Shown here: positions 33,625-43,075 of the stretch, piece by piece
How the letters are laid out: the number at the start of each line of letters is the position of its first letter
Numbering within the stretch: position 1 is the stretch's first letter
Translations under genes and position numbers: made by a program
Assembly (NCBI RefSeq): GCF_000429945.1
Contig: NZ_AUCV01000033.1
Location: forward strand, 24,001-70,078
Length of the DNA: 46,078 nucleotides
Reading direction: 5' to 3'
DNA from: Desulfogranum japonicum DSM 18378
Lineage (GTDB): Bacteria; Desulfobacterota; Desulfobulbia; Desulfobulbales; Desulfobulbaceae
Notes under the pieces: model-generated
What the model saw: the letters and a program-made list of their open reading frames with translations, nothing else
Databases searched by the model: none
What the model was told of the DNA's origin: nothing

Positions 33625-36045
33625 ATGCCCATCTCGAAGCTTACCGTTGCTGAACTTCGCCTCACCCTCGATCCCGACACACTGGGATTTGCCGATACTT
33701 CAGAATTGCTGGATCATACACTACCCTGGATTGGACAGGAACGTGCGGAAATCGCTGCGCGTTTCGGGCTCGAAATGGATCAATCGGATTACAATCTGTT
33801 CGTCTTGGGTGAGGTCGGCAGCGGCCGCTCTTCGCTGCTGAAACAGGCTATGCAGAAAGTCGCCTTGAAACGGCCAACGCCGCCGGACTTGTGTTATCTG
33901 CATAACTTTGACACGCCAAAGCATCCTTGCGCAGTCAGGCTTCCTGCTGGCCAAGGTCGCTTGCTCTGTCAATACATGGCGCGCATGATCAAAGATCTGT
34001 TGACGGAAATCCCCCTCCAGCTCGACGGGCCGGATTTTAAGGTGGAAAGTGAGCGGATAGAAAAATCCTACACAGAAGAAGAATCCAAGGCCTTTGCTGA
34101 ACTTGAAGCTTTTGGTGAGGCGCGCCATTTCAGGATGCACCGGGAAGCCAACCAGATCCTGTTTACTCTGCATGGCAAGAAAGGGCAAGCCATGACCGAG
34201 AATGAAATGCTTGCCTTGCCCAAAGAACAACGTGCCGCCATTGCACAGGCGGAACAGGAACTGCTCGCTGAAATCAATCGGTATTTCGAAAAAAGCCGTC
34301 CTATGGAAAGGGCGAAAAACGAGGCTCTTGCGGCCTTAAGTCGGCAAGTGGTCAAGCCGCTGCTGGAACGTGAACTGCAAAAAATTCGCACACCTCTGGG
34401 AATCAAGGATTCCAGCAAACTCGGCGTCTATCTCGACCAGGTTATGGAAGATCTGCTCGACAATCTGGAAGTATTCAAAGCATGCGAAACCGACGATGAG
34501 TTACACAAAGAGACATTGAACAATGTATTATCCCACTATCAGGTTAATCTGGTGGTAGACAATCATGGGTTGGATGGCGCACCGGTGATCGTGGAAGACA
34601 ATCCTTTGTTCCGCTCACTGTTCGGCAGTATTGAGTACCAGACCGAAAGCGATGTGCTGGTAACGGGTTTTTCCCGCATCCATGCAGGCAGCCTGCATAA
34701 GGCCCATGGAGGCTTTCTGATGCTGCATCTGAGTGATCTGCTGACCGATCCTCTGGTGTGGGAAAAATTACGGCGTTTTTTTCGCAGCGGACGCCTTCAG
34801 ATCGAAGAGCCGGACACGGCATTTGCTCCGATTGCAGCGGTTTCGCTTGTACCCGAAGCTGTTGATGCCACCGTAAAGATTGTCCTCATAGGCTCGCGGG
34901 AGCTATACTACGAGTTGCAGGAGGCTGATCCTGAATTTGCACGACGCTTTCGGGTGAAGGTGGACTTTGCCGATCGATTTTCCGCCAACAGTGATACGCA
35001 TCGAGCTTCAGCCATCTTTGTTGCTCATACCTGTCAGAAATTTGGATTGCCCCATTTTTCCGCAGCCGCAGTCGCACGCCTGTTGGAACAGGGACATCGC
35101 GAAGTGGAAGACCGTTCACGCCAAAGTGCCATCTTTGGGCACGCGAAAGCTCTGATAATAGAAAGTGCTGTCCTGTGCCAGCAACAAGATGGTGGTCTGG
35201 TCAAGGCGGCTGATGTCGATGCAGCTCTTGCCGCACGTAAGCTGCGTCATGACTATCCTGAGCAGCGGATGCAGGAAGCCATCGCCGAAGGCCAGGTGAT
35301 GATTTCCCTGTATGGCGAGGAGGTTGGCCGGGTGAACGCCCTGACAGTAGTGGACCTGGGAGATCATTGCTTCGGTTTTCCCATGCGGGTCACTGCACGT
35401 ACCTACGCCGGTGAGGATGGCCTGATCAATATTGAGCGTGAGGTGGAGATGTCCGGTCCTGTTCACGACAAGGGCGTGCTTATTCTCCATAATTATCTCT
35501 CTGCACTGTTTGCCAGCAATGCCCCTCTAGCCCTCAGTGCCTCGCTTGTTTTTGAGCAGGAATATAGCGGTATCGAAGGCGACTCTGCTTCCTGTGCAGA
35601 ATTGTATGCTTTGCTCTCATCGCTGGCCGGGTTGCCCCTTAAGCAGGGCATAGCAGTGACCGGTGCACTCAATCAGCACGGTGATGTGCTCCCAGTAGGT
35701 GGTATCAATGAAAAGATCGAAGGCTATTTCAAGATTTGTTCTGCTGCAGGACTTGATGGCAGCCAGGGGGTATTGATACCGTACCGTAATCGTCGCCATT
35801 TGATGCTCAATCACGAGGTGATCGAAGCCGTTGCCCAGGGATTGTTTACCATCTATACCGCAGAGCATGTCTCCGAAGGTATGGAGCTACTTACCGGAGT
35901 GCCTGCGGGCAGTTCAGATAACAGTGGCGTTTTCTCCAGCGGCAGCGTTTTGAGCCATGCCCAGGAAACCCTGCAGGCTTACCGTCAAGCTTGTCAGGCC
36001 TCGCAGGACGGCAGGAAGGTGAAACATGTGGGTTCTCCGCAATGA
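33625..36045 (+). CDS. Lon-like ATP-dependent protease (AAA_32, S16 peptidase)
   Basis: An 806-residue protein with an N-terminal ATPase region. Its P-loop is GEVGSGRS (62-69, Arg in the usual Lys position). A long charged helical insert (about 140-300), AAA lid elements and a C-terminal Lon protease domain follow. The catalytic dyad is S654 (GDSAS) and K697 (GGINEKIEGYF). Such LonB-like proteins degrade cytoplasmic or membrane-associated substrates. The frame extends to 33517, but the extra 36 residues overlap a repeat and are not family-like, so ATG 33625 is used; no strong ribosome binding site supports either start. Base composition is slightly more GC-rich than its neighbours. Confidence 0.85.
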   Translation: MPISKLTVAELRLTLDPDTLGFADTSELLDHTLPWIGQERAEIAARFGLEMDQSDYNLFVLGEVGSGRSSLLKQAMQKVALKRPTPPDLCYLHNFDTPKHPCAVRLPAGQGRLLCQYMARMIKDLLTEIPLQLDGPDFKVESERIEKSYTEEESKAFAELEAFGEARHFRMHREANQILFTLHGKKGQAMTENEMLALPKEQRAAIAQAEQELLAEINRYFEKSRPMERAKNEALAALSRQVVKPLLERELQKIRTPLGIKDSSKLGVYLDQVMEDLLDNLEVFKACETDDELHKETLNNVLSHYQVNLVVDNHGLDGAPVIVEDNPLFRSLFGSIEYQTESDVLVTGFSRIHAGSLHKAHGGFLMLHLSDLLTDPLVWEKLRRFFRSGRLQIEEPDTAFAPIAAVSLVPEAVDATVKIVLIGSRELYYELQEADPEFARRFRVKVDFADRFSANSDTHRASAIFVAHTCQKFGLPHFSAAAVARLLEQGHREVEDRSRQSAIFGHAKALIIESAVLCQQQDGGLVKAADVDAALAARKLRHDYPEQRMQEAIAEGQVMISLYGEEVGRVNALTVVDLGDHCFGFPMRVTARTYAGEDGLINIEREVEMSGPVHDKGVLILHNYLSALFASNAPLALSASLVFEQEYSGIEGDSASCAELYALLSSLAGLPLKQGIAVTGALNQHGDVLPVGGINEKIEGYFKICSAAGLDGSQGVLIPYRNRRHLMLNHEVIEAVAQGLFTIYTAEHVSEGMELLTGVPAGSSDNSGVFSSGSVLSHAQETLQAYRQACQASQDGRKVKHVGSPQ

Positions 36046-36150
36046 TTCGGATGTTTCCTGTTAACGTTTTTGTTTGCACCCAGCCGGAGCCGTATTTGCC
36101 GTTGTCGTGGTTGGCGATGTGTGCGGAAATTTTTTGAGGTTTTGTGTTCA

Positions 36151-36171
36151 GATGAACCTTTTTCGTTCATC
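36151..36171. terminator. Small hairpin between convergent genes
   Basis: GATGAAC (36151-36157) pairs with GTTCATC (36165-36171) across a 7-nt T-rich loop, in the 183-bp gap between the Lon-like gene and the convergent TPM gene. It is weak and without a T-run, so it is only a candidate terminator. Confidence 0.3.
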
Positions 36172-36228
36172 GACATCTATAACATACAGAGGGCTGCCAT
36201 TTGGTGTTCAAGTGATTATCAGAGATTG

Positions 36229-36882
36229 TCAGTCCCGGATTATGAGATTGTGCAATTCGTCCACATTATCTTCTTTTATCGGAAAGTGGGCAGCAAGGCT
36301 TTCGCCAATACTGTCCACTGCCCTGCAGATTCCCTGACACCGTTTCCCTATTCTGATGTTGGCGACGAGTTCGGACACAACGTCGTTCCAGTAATTTTCG
36401 TCAATAACAGCATTTACCCCTGCATCGCCAAGAACCCAAACTTTTCGTTCAAAAACGGAAATGTAGAGCAGCACGCCATTTTCCTGTTTTGTTTTGTAAA
36501 GCTGTTCCATGAAAAAGGCGGTTATAGCCCCTTCACGTACCTCGTCTTCAATATCGCCTTCAGTGATGAAGAATCTGTGTAATCTTTGAGTGCGCGGAAT
36601 GATGAGAGTAAACAGGAAATATGCAGAAATGAAAAATCCGCAGAAAAGAAGATATGATGAAGACTCTGCCTGTAAAACACCTGATAATGGAGGTGTGAGG
36701 ATAAGGCTTGTCAACATTCCTAGTAATAGAGCTCCCAGATGTGTTGCCAAAGGGTAAGAGTAACTCCGTGAAACGATCATGGGGACAATTTCACCGGAAC
36801 TCTTTTTTTCAGCCCTGTGTACGGCTTCTGTAACCAGACGTTTCTCATCCTCTGAGAGGAATGTAGCTGCTGAATTTTTCAT
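36229..36882 (-). CDS. TPM-domain membrane protein
   Basis: A 217-residue protein with a split TPM (TLP18.3/Psb32/MOLO-1) domain: an N-terminal part (LSEDEKRLVTEAVHRAEKKSSGEIVP), two membrane helices (about 48-66 and 78-98), and a C-terminal part with GVLLYISVFERKVWVLGDAGVN. Its ATG directly follows the stop codon of the upstream frameshifted TPM gene (TAAATG), so the three genes lemA-TPM-TPM form one operon. The biochemical role of this family in bacteria is unclear; acid phosphatase activity is known for plant TLP18.3. Confidence 0.85.
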   Translation of the reverse strand: MKNSAATFLSEDEKRLVTEAVHRAEKKSSGEIVPMIVSRSYSYPLATHLGALLLGMLTSLILTPPLSGVLQAESSSYLLFCGFFISAYFLFTLIIPRTQRLHRFFITEGDIEDEVREGAITAFFMEQLYKTKQENGVLLYISVFERKVWVLGDAGVNAVIDENYWNDVVSELVANIRIGKRCQGICRAVDSIGESLAAHFPIKEDNVDELHNLIIRD

Positions 36883-37738
36883 TTACCATCCTCCGGAGGC
36901 ACCGCCTCCACCAAAACCACCCCCGCCGCCGCTGAAACCACCGCCAAAACCGCCCGGTGAACCTCCACCGGATATCCATCCGGAATGTCTGGATGAGCTG
37001 ACAGTAGGAAGCGTAAACAGGGAACCAATAAAATAGCCGTAGAATGCGCCAGCCACCGCGAATAGAATCAGAATAAGCGCTCCAGGCATAAAAGAGAGCA
37101 TGGCAATGATGGGCAGCGCAATAGCTCCGACAATAGCTCCAAGAACTTTGCTTATTTTTCCGATTGTATTGAGAAAGAGAGTCGCTAGGCCAAATAGGAG
37201 TAAAAAATCGGTAATCTTGCTGCCTTTCTTCTGTGATGACAGATCTTTTGCGGTGAATTCTCCCTGGACAGCCTTGACCATAGCGTCGACTCCGGCTGTA
37301 ATGCCTGCATCAATTAAATTCAGGGGTAATCAGTACATCTATGATCCTGCCCGAGAGCAAGTCTGTGAGAACAGCTTCCAGGCCGTAGCCGACTTCGATA
37401 CGGATTTTTCTGTCATTTTTGGCTACGAGCAGCAGGGCGCCATTGTCCGTTCCTTTTTTTCCTATTCCCCAAGTCTCGGCAACCTTTAACGAGTATGCAT
37501 CAAGGCTTTCACCTTCAAGGGAATCTATGGTGAGGACGACAATCTGGGTGGAGTCAGACGCTTCAAGGGCAGCCAGTTGAGTGTTCAGTTGTTGCCGGGT
37601 TTCCGGAGAAAGCATGGCAGCGTAATCATTTACCCTGCCACCAAGTTTCGGCACTTGGGCTGCTTGCGTAGCTCCAAATCCTGCAAACATGCCTGTGATG
37701 AAAAACAGAAGAAGAAATATTCGAATATGCTTTAACAT
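36883..37738 (-). pseudogene. TPM-domain protein with Gly-rich tail (YgcG-like), frameshifted
   Basis: The first part (ATG 37738, signal sequence, then VPKLGGRVNDYAAMLSPETR and DNGALLLVAKNDRKIRIEVG) is a TPM domain that stops at 37310 right after DVLITPEFN. One base further, another frame continues the family pattern (DAGITAGVDAMVKAVQGEF), followed by membrane helices and a Gly-rich C-terminus. One extra T near 37313-37316 (or two missing bases) explains the break. It could be a real mutation, a sequencing error or, less likely, recoding. The intact form would be a secreted, membrane-anchored partner of LemA, about 280 residues long. The start overlaps the end of lemA closely. Confidence 0.8.
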
Positions 37739-37742
37739 GATA

Positions 37743-38330
37743 TTAGAACGTGACTTTGGGAACGGCTTTGGCGCTTTCATCCGCTTTGAAGTATTCCTTG
37801 CGCTCGAGTTTTAGCAGCAAGTTGTTGGTCAGGCTGGCTGGAAAACGGCGAATAGCACTGTTAAATTCCTCAACAGCCTGGTTGTAACGCTGCCGCGCAA
37901 CATTAATTCGATTTTCTGAACCTTCCAGCTGGTGCTGCAGGTCAAGAAAGTTCTGGTTGGCTTTTAAATCCGGATACCGTTCCACAACCAGCAAGAGCCT
38001 GGAGAGCGCTGAAGAGATCTCACCTTGTGCCGCTTGTAGTGACTGCATCATGGCAGGATTGCTCAAATCAGCAGTGGATAGATTGACCGAAGTGGCCTTG
38101 GCCCTGGCATCTATAACTGCCTGCAGGGTTTCTTTTTCATGGGCAGCATATCCTTTCACTACCTCTACCAGGTTGGGGATAAGGTCACCCCGTCGCTGCA
38201 GGGCTGCTTCAATGTCTGCCCAGGCTTTGAAAACCCCTTCTTCTTTTGTTTGCAATGAGTTATAACCACACCCCCAAAAAAGGGATGCTGTCAGCAGGAG
38301 AGCAACAATCTGTACTATTTTTTTCATCAT
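37743..38330 (-). CDS. lemA: LemA family protein
   Basis: A 195-residue protein with an N-terminal lipoprotein-like signal ([17 protein letters not shown], lipidation Cys at 21; the Trp before Gly-Cys makes the lipobox atypical). The LemA helical domain contains [24 protein letters not shown] and the [19 protein letters not shown] signature. LemA proteins are commonly encoded with YgcG/TPM proteins, exactly as here. The function is unknown. It is first in the operon and divergent from the glycosyltransferase genes beyond an 876-bp gap. Confidence 0.92.
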   Translation of the reverse strand: MMKKIVQIVALLLTASLFWGCGYNSLQTKEEGVFKAWADIEAALQRRGDLIPNLVEVVKGYAAHEKETLQAVIDARAKATSVNLSTADLSNPAMMQSLQAAQGEISSALSRLLLVVERYPDLKANQNFLDLQHQLEGSENRINVARQRYNQAVEEFNSAIRRFPASLTNNLLLKLERKEYFKADESAKAVPKVTF

Positions 38331-38462
38331 TTCACCTCTAGCAGGTTTATACGCAGGAAAGGAAGGATTTTTTCATCAGAATTCGGCTTACTACTTGTTG
38401 GCTTGGTATTTTTGTAACTCATCATGGGGGTGTATCTTGTTGGTTTCACTCACCTTCAAACT

Positions 38463-38664
38463 GTAACTGCCCACAGGTGCTTCATGTTTGGATAAGTGAT
38501 TAATTACAGGCAAGCGCAGACTCCTTTAGCCTGTCTATGCGTAAAATAGCTATCATTCAAAGAGGTAAGCGACCAGCGGGAGACTTCGTGGAATGTCTGC
38601 AAGCAGTTATAAATAAATACAGGAAAGTTGCCAGGTTTAGTTACTTACCCTATGAGTAGTTACC
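38463..38664. repeat. Dispersed repeat family B, copy B6 (longest)
   Basis: The core 38463-38610 runs from GTAACTGCCCACAGG to AGCAGTTAT, with the body block GACCAGCGGGAGACTTCGTG that B2, B3 and B7 share. An extension follows the B4 pattern (AAATACAGGAAAGTT to CCCTATGAGTAGTTAC), showing that the tail belongs to the family. The remaining sequence of 38331-39206 (876 bp) shows no gene; it is AT-rich, with the promoter below at its right end. Confidence 0.75.
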
Positions 38665-39096
38665 AAATAAGATACAGGATAAGGTAGCACTATTTTTGAT
38701 TATAGGTAACAAAAACATACAGTTTGTCACGAAAAATAGATTCATGATATCGTATAGTTTGCGTCATCGACGTTCTGTTTCTTTCCTGTGGTGTGTTGAA
38801 AAATATTTTCGCTACATTCAATAGTGTACAAATATGTCTTTACAAAACAGCTGCAAAATACGGTGTTGAACAGGCGGTATTTTCGACTTTTTCAAAACCT
38901 TGTCAGCTGAACAGAGAAATGCAACAATAACAGGAGCTATAGTTGATAAAGTTCAAAGATGGAAAAATGTGAGAGCTGTGATTATCTCGTTTTACCTGTT
39001 GTTAGGACAAATATTGTTTGTTATTGTTAAGCCGATTATATCCTTTATGTTTGTACGAAACTATTGTGCTGAATGATGTTAATTTTTTGGTATGTT

Positions 39097-39125
39097 TTGA
39101 CCTAAATTTGAATAAATATCATAAT
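39097..39125 (+). promoter_or_regulatory. Candidate promoter for the glycosyltransferase operon
   Basis: TTGACC (39097-39102), a spacer of 17 bp and CATAAT (39120-39125) lie about 80 bp before the GT2 start codon at 39207, in AT-rich DNA. This is a good match to a sigma-70-type promoter. Confidence 0.5.
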
Positions 39126-39206
39126 TGTTGAGTTTATAACTTTTCATCTCTGAGGCAGGAGTATTGAAAAGTAATCAATGGAATTCATTTTCTTTCGTGT
39201 GTATCC

Positions 39207-39902
39207 ATGAGATCTCTTTCCATAGTTATCCCTTTTTATAATGAAGAAGAAAACGTTCTTACTATCTTAAACGAAGTCAGATCGTACCAACCACAAGCTG
39301 AAATCATTGCAGTGGATGACGGTAGTACGGATAGGACATGGGAACTGATATGTTCCCACGAGCATTCAAAAGGCATGAGAATGACCCACAATCAAGGGCA
39401 AAGTGCAGCCTTGCTGGCAGGATTAAAAAAAGCCCAGGGTGATATTGTAGTTATGATGGATGGAGATGGGCAAAATGATCCTGCAGATATCGCGATTTTT
39501 TTGGAAAAAATGGAACAGGAAAAAGTTGATGTCGTCTGTGGGTACCGACTCCTGCGCCAGGATGCTTTTTCCAAACGCCTGGCATCACGCATCGGTAACT
39601 CAATTCGTCGATTTATCCTTCACGATACCTTGCAAGACACGGGATGCTCACTCAAAGCGTGCCGACATGAAGCAATAGATCATTTGATCGCTTTTAACGG
39701 TATCCATCGGTATTTAGGTGCTTTTTTTGAAAGCGCTGGTTTTTCTATATGTGAGGTGCCAACAAATCACCGCCCACGTCTTTGTGGCACTTCTAAATAT
39801 TCCAATTGGGACAGAGCATTACGTGGTTTATATGATCTCATTGGGGTGAGGTGGTATCTGAAAAGGATGGTCAACCCTCTCGCAATTCGTGAACATAAAT
39901 GA
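39207..39902 (+). CDS. Family 2 glycosyltransferase (DPM1/ArnC-like)
   Basis: A 231-residue GT-A fold enzyme without membrane segments. It shows the N-terminal SIVIPFYNEEENVLTIL, the nucleotide-sugar motif AVDDGSTDRTWEL and the DGDGQNDPADI catalytic region. It resembles dolichyl/undecaprenyl-phosphate sugar transferases that charge a lipid carrier at the inner face of the membrane. The next gene (lipid-A-synthase-N-like) overlaps its stop by 4 bp, and a GT39-type membrane glycosyltransferase follows. Together they likely make a lipid-linked sugar and transfer it to lipid A or another glycan. Confidence 0.9.
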   Translation: MRSLSIVIPFYNEEENVLTILNEVRSYQPQAEIIAVDDGSTDRTWELICSHEHSKGMRMTHNQGQSAALLAGLKKAQGDIVVMMDGDGQNDPADIAIFLEKMEQEKVDVVCGYRLLRQDAFSKRLASRIGNSIRRFILHDTLQDTGCSLKACRHEAIDHLIAFNGIHRYLGAFFESAGFSICEVPTNHRPRLCGTSKYSNWDRALRGLYDLIGVRWYLKRMVNPLAIREHK

Positions 39903-40216
39903 ATGAATTACTTCTCCATATTACTCTTTTTGGCTCCACAATCACCGTCACCTGGTGGAAAATCATTGGATATTTTGGAGTTTTTTGTTTTGGTGGGCGT
40001 TGGGTGGTGCAGGTAATAGCCTCCTATAAAACAAAAAATCCGACTTTTCCTCTTCTCTTTTGGCTCATGAGTTTGTTCGGCAGTATTTTGCTATTGTCCT
40101 ATTTTATATTTGGCAAAAACGACTCTGTTGGTGTTATGTCTAATCTTTTTCCAGCAGCGGTTTCCAGTTACAATCTGGTTTTGCATCTGAAACAGCGGAA
40201 TCGACGATTGCGATGA
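39899..40216 (+). CDS. Lipid-A-disaccharide synthase N-terminal-like membrane protein
   Basis: A 105-residue protein with three membrane helices, matching the LAB_N domain (WWKIIGYFGVFCFGGRWVVQVIASYKTKNPTF split around the typical FxxRWxxQ motif, then PLLFWLMSLFGSILLLSYF). Despite its name, the domain occurs as a stand-alone membrane protein beside GT2 and ArnT-like genes, as here, and may act as a small flippase-like or accessory subunit. ATGA overlap with the GT2 gene implies coupled translation. Confidence 0.85.
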   Translation: MNELLLHITLFGSTITVTWWKIIGYFGVFCFGGRWVVQVIASYKTKNPTFPLLFWLMSLFGSILLLSYFIFGKNDSVGVMSNLFPAAVSSYNLVLHLKQRNRRLR

Positions 40217-40366
40217 ATATTTTTTGTAATATCCCATTGAAAAGCTGTTTTTGGTAACACCGATAACGCTACGTTTCTTGTTGATTTTTCTAACACCATG
40301 CAGGTGCAATTTTTAATGTCACTGCATGATCCACAAAGCTATCGATTTTAAATATCTGGTGCTCAT

Positions 40367-41959
40367 ATGGGGTTCAGTTTATTACAATATCGTGATGATG
40401 CGTCAGCACATTTTTTTAAAAAAATACCTGCTTTTCCTTTCTTTATTGCGATTTTATTCGTCGTGTCGATGATATTGGGCACATTGCATAATACGCAACC
40501 ATATACGTTCCACCCTGATGAGCCAGGTAAAGTAAGGCAGATATTCAGTCATCAATGGAATTTTCACCATCCACAACTTCTGCTTTCCACCACTCGCGTG
40601 GCAATGAAAATCGCGGATACCTTTTCGCACAACGGACATAAACATAAGTGGAATAGCCAGGAAGTAGTTGAATTGGGACGAACTGTCAATGCGATTTTTT
40701 TCGCGTTGACGGCCTGTTCAGTGGCCATAGGTTTTTGGCTGTTACGGGGAACAATTTGGGGAATGAGTGCTGGGATCATGGTTGGAATATGTCCCCCCCT
40801 TGTGCTGCGGGCACATTTTATGAAAGAAGACCCGGCAATGATTTTAGGATTTGGAGTAATGTGGCTGGGCTTTGCTCTCCTGAATCGTAAAAGTACGGTA
40901 TGGGCAGGTGTAGTTATTGGGCTTGGAATGGGGCTTGCCATAGCTGGAAAATATATAGGTTTAGCCGTTGGTGTGATGGGGAGCGTTGCAATATTGGCAT
41001 ATCCTGGTTGGAAAAATACAACGGATCGTTTGAACGCTGCATTTCTTGGAATGGCAATGGCCGTTACTATATGGGCAGGAGCTGATTTTGAAGCAATTCT
41101 TCACTGGCATGACTTTCTCAATGGATTTACAAAGGAATTCGCGCATTCACAGCACTACCATGTGGGTTTTTATGTTCCATGGTATGAGTTTTATTTTTTA
41201 AGGGTAATTTTCATTGAAGCGGGGCATTGGGCCTGTGGATTGGCCATGCTCGGATATTGCTGGGCTTTCTATCAAAGAAAAAAACTTCTTTATGCAGAGT
41301 GGTTGATGTTGATATGGCCCATTGCCTTTTACATACTTTTGATGTTTTCAAAGATTGGCGTACAGCGGTATGTGCTACCTGTTACAATTGGACTCTATGC
41401 CATTGCAGGTTGGACTATCGCTGAAATTAGTATGTGGTTCATCAGGCAAAAACTACGAACATGGACTGGCGTTTGTGTTGGGATGATTTTAGGAAGCATA
41501 GTATTGTTCGAAGCAGCAGGGCAGCTTCAGCAAATGTATTATGCCATGGCCCATGACAGTCGCCACCGTTTGGAAACCTTTATGGAATCTCTTGATAAAG
41601 GCGCGTTTGTGTTGGCCGAAATTTATACGCGATATGAGCCTCATAAGGGAGAACGGGTGGGGCATAAGGTTAGACTTGCAATGCAGGCAACTGCCAAAGG
41701 TAGCGTTGAAGAGTTACAAGAGCAGGGATATACACATGTTATTATCTGCAGTTTCATGTATGCACGTTATTTCCTTCCGGGAATGGAAGATGCGAAAGAA
41801 ATGGCGGAAACAGACCAACTGCTCAGGGAAAGATATAGGGTTCTTCTTGAGGAATATGAACCGATATGGGACAGTGGGCAAGCGTTTTGGGTCGTGACTC
41901 CGGTAAACCCGGAAATCAAGGTGTATGATTTGAGAGCCATGAAGAAAAAGGTGCTCTGA
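40367..41959 (+). CDS. GT39/ArnT-like membrane glycosyltransferase
   Basis: A 530-residue protein with about ten to twelve membrane helices and the first periplasmic loop motif FHPDEPGKVRQI, whose acidic pair is typical of PMT/ArnT (GT-C) catalysis. A C-terminal soluble tail (about 430-530) is present. It would use a lipid-phosphate sugar made by the GT2 enzyme and transfer it at the periplasmic side. The acceptor (lipid A, protein or polysaccharide) is unknown. It lies 150 bp after the LAB_N gene, still in the same orientation. Confidence 0.82.
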   Translation: MGFSLLQYRDDASAHFFKKIPAFPFFIAILFVVSMILGTLHNTQPYTFHPDEPGKVRQIFSHQWNFHHPQLLLSTTRVAMKIADTFSHNGHKHKWNSQEVVELGRTVNAIFFALTACSVAIGFWLLRGTIWGMSAGIMVGICPPLVLRAHFMKEDPAMILGFGVMWLGFALLNRKSTVWAGVVIGLGMGLAIAGKYIGLAVGVMGSVAILAYPGWKNTTDRLNAAFLGMAMAVTIWAGADFEAILHWHDFLNGFTKEFAHSQHYHVGFYVPWYEFYFLRVIFIEAGHWACGLAMLGYCWAFYQRKKLLYAEWLMLIWPIAFYILLMFSKIGVQRYVLPVTIGLYAIAGWTIAEISMWFIRQKLRTWTGVCVGMILGSIVLFEAAGQLQQMYYAMAHDSRHRLETFMESLDKGAFVLAEIYTRYEPHKGERVGHKVRLAMQATAKGSVEELQEQGYTHVIICSFMYARYFLPGMEDAKEMAETDQLLRERYRVLLEEYEPIWDSGQAFWVVTPVNPEIKVYDLRAMKKKVL

Positions 41960-41992
41960 GTTGAATGACATACGTCATTGTTGCAATTTTTC

Positions 41993-42140
41993 GTAACTGG
42001 TCACAGGGGCTTCAGATTTGGGTAAGCGCAGTTTTTCGCAGGTAAGCAAAGGCTCCGGTAGGCTATCTATGCAGGAAACCGCGATTGTGCAAAGAGATAA
42101 GCGGCCAGCGGGAGACTTCGTGGAGTCTGTGATCCGTTAC
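41993..42140. repeat. Dispersed repeat family B, copy B7
   Basis: It runs from GTAACTGGTCACAGG to GTGATCCGTTAC and contains GGCCAGCGGGAGACTTCGTG and the GTAAGCAAAGGCTCCGGTAG block. It is the same subtype as B2, B3 and B6, in the inverted orientation relative to B2. It lies in the 242-bp gap between convergent genes. Confidence 0.8.
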
Positions 42141-42201
42141 GGTCTATAGGAAGATCGGCTACGCCCAGTCGCGTGGGAGGAACGATCAGTGTTGGTCGTC
42201 T

Positions 42202-43065
42202 CTATCCCGATAGATGATTTTTATTAAGGGTATTAAAATAATCTCTTAGGATATGGGTTCCATACTCTGGAGCTACCATGTCAATTGCCATTACATTCAT
42301 AAAGAACTCAATAGGACCATACTTCTTAGGATCCATAAAGAGTTTGAGTGATCTAAGCAAAATGCGTCTAATCCAGTCAGGAATGTAGGTAATTTTAATT
42401 GGGTTGCCAGCGGCCTTAAAAGCAATTTTAGCTATTTCGTTTTGGCTTAAAGTCTCTGGCCCTCCTACTTCTATCTCAGCTTCATTTTTATCAATAGCGT
42501 CCACACAAACTTGAGCCAAATCTTTTCCATGGATCGGATTAGACTTTAAACTGCCATTGCCAAATAAATACATTCTTCCTTTTTTGGCCATATTGTAAAA
42601 CTCTGTCATATCTGAAAAGAAACCGTTTGGTCGTATTATGCAGTACTCCAGTCCAGAATTCTTGAGTTCTTCAACAAATTTTTCTTTTGCTGCGCAAATT
42701 TGTAATGATTTGAGTTTGTTTCCATTTAGAACGGAAATGTAAACAAATTTCTTTACACCACTTTTTTTCGCTTCATTAAGTAAATTTAAATTGGCTTGGT
42801 AATCTACATCCATATAGGTGAGGCCATCGGTTTGCTTGGTTATACCAACAGAAGAAATGACTATATCAATTCCGTTACAACAATTCTTTATAGTTTTTTT
42901 GTCTGTAATTTCAGCTTCCAAGACCTTATTAACTTCGATGCCGAAATTTTCAAATTTAGAGGTATTACGAATAAGAACCGTTGTATTGAAACGTCGTTCT
43001 GAAAGTTCCTTAGTGATATATTTCCCGAGATAACCTGTTGCTCCAGCGATGAGTACATTTTTCAT
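42202..43065 (-). CDS. NAD(P)-binding SDR/NmrA-like protein
   Basis: A 287-residue atypical short-chain dehydrogenase with the Rossmann motif GATGYLG (8-14), IDIVISSVG and FVYISVL. Residues NPIHGKDLAQVC and EIEVGGPETLS fit the NmrA/UDP-sugar epimerase-like branch. The typical Tyr-Lys pair is not obvious, so it may bind NAD(P) without classical catalysis. It is visibly more AT-rich than genes to the left, consistent with recent acquisition. A 16-bp inverted repeat lies just upstream of its start. Confidence 0.85.
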   Translation of the reverse strand: MKNVLIAGATGYLGKYITKELSERRFNTTVLIRNTSKFENFGIEVNKVLEAEITDKKTIKNCCNGIDIVISSVGITKQTDGLTYMDVDYQANLNLLNEAKKSGVKKFVYISVLNGNKLKSLQICAAKEKFVEELKNSGLEYCIIRPNGFFSDMTEFYNMAKKGRMYLFGNGSLKSNPIHGKDLAQVCVDAIDKNEAEIEVGGPETLSQNEIAKIAFKAAGNPIKITYIPDWIRRILLRSLKLFMDPKKYGPIEFFMNVMAIDMVAPEYGTHILRDYFNTLNKNHLSG

Positions 43066-43075
43066 AATTTTACCT

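Noticed and set aside
37300-37330. Programmed ribosomal frameshift in the TPM gene
   Set aside because: No slippery heptamer with a downstream structure is evident; mutation or sequencing error is simpler.
8952-42140. CRISPR array or spaced direct repeats
   Set aside because: The repeats are single copies kilobases apart, in both orientations, with inverted ends; no regular spacers or cas genes.
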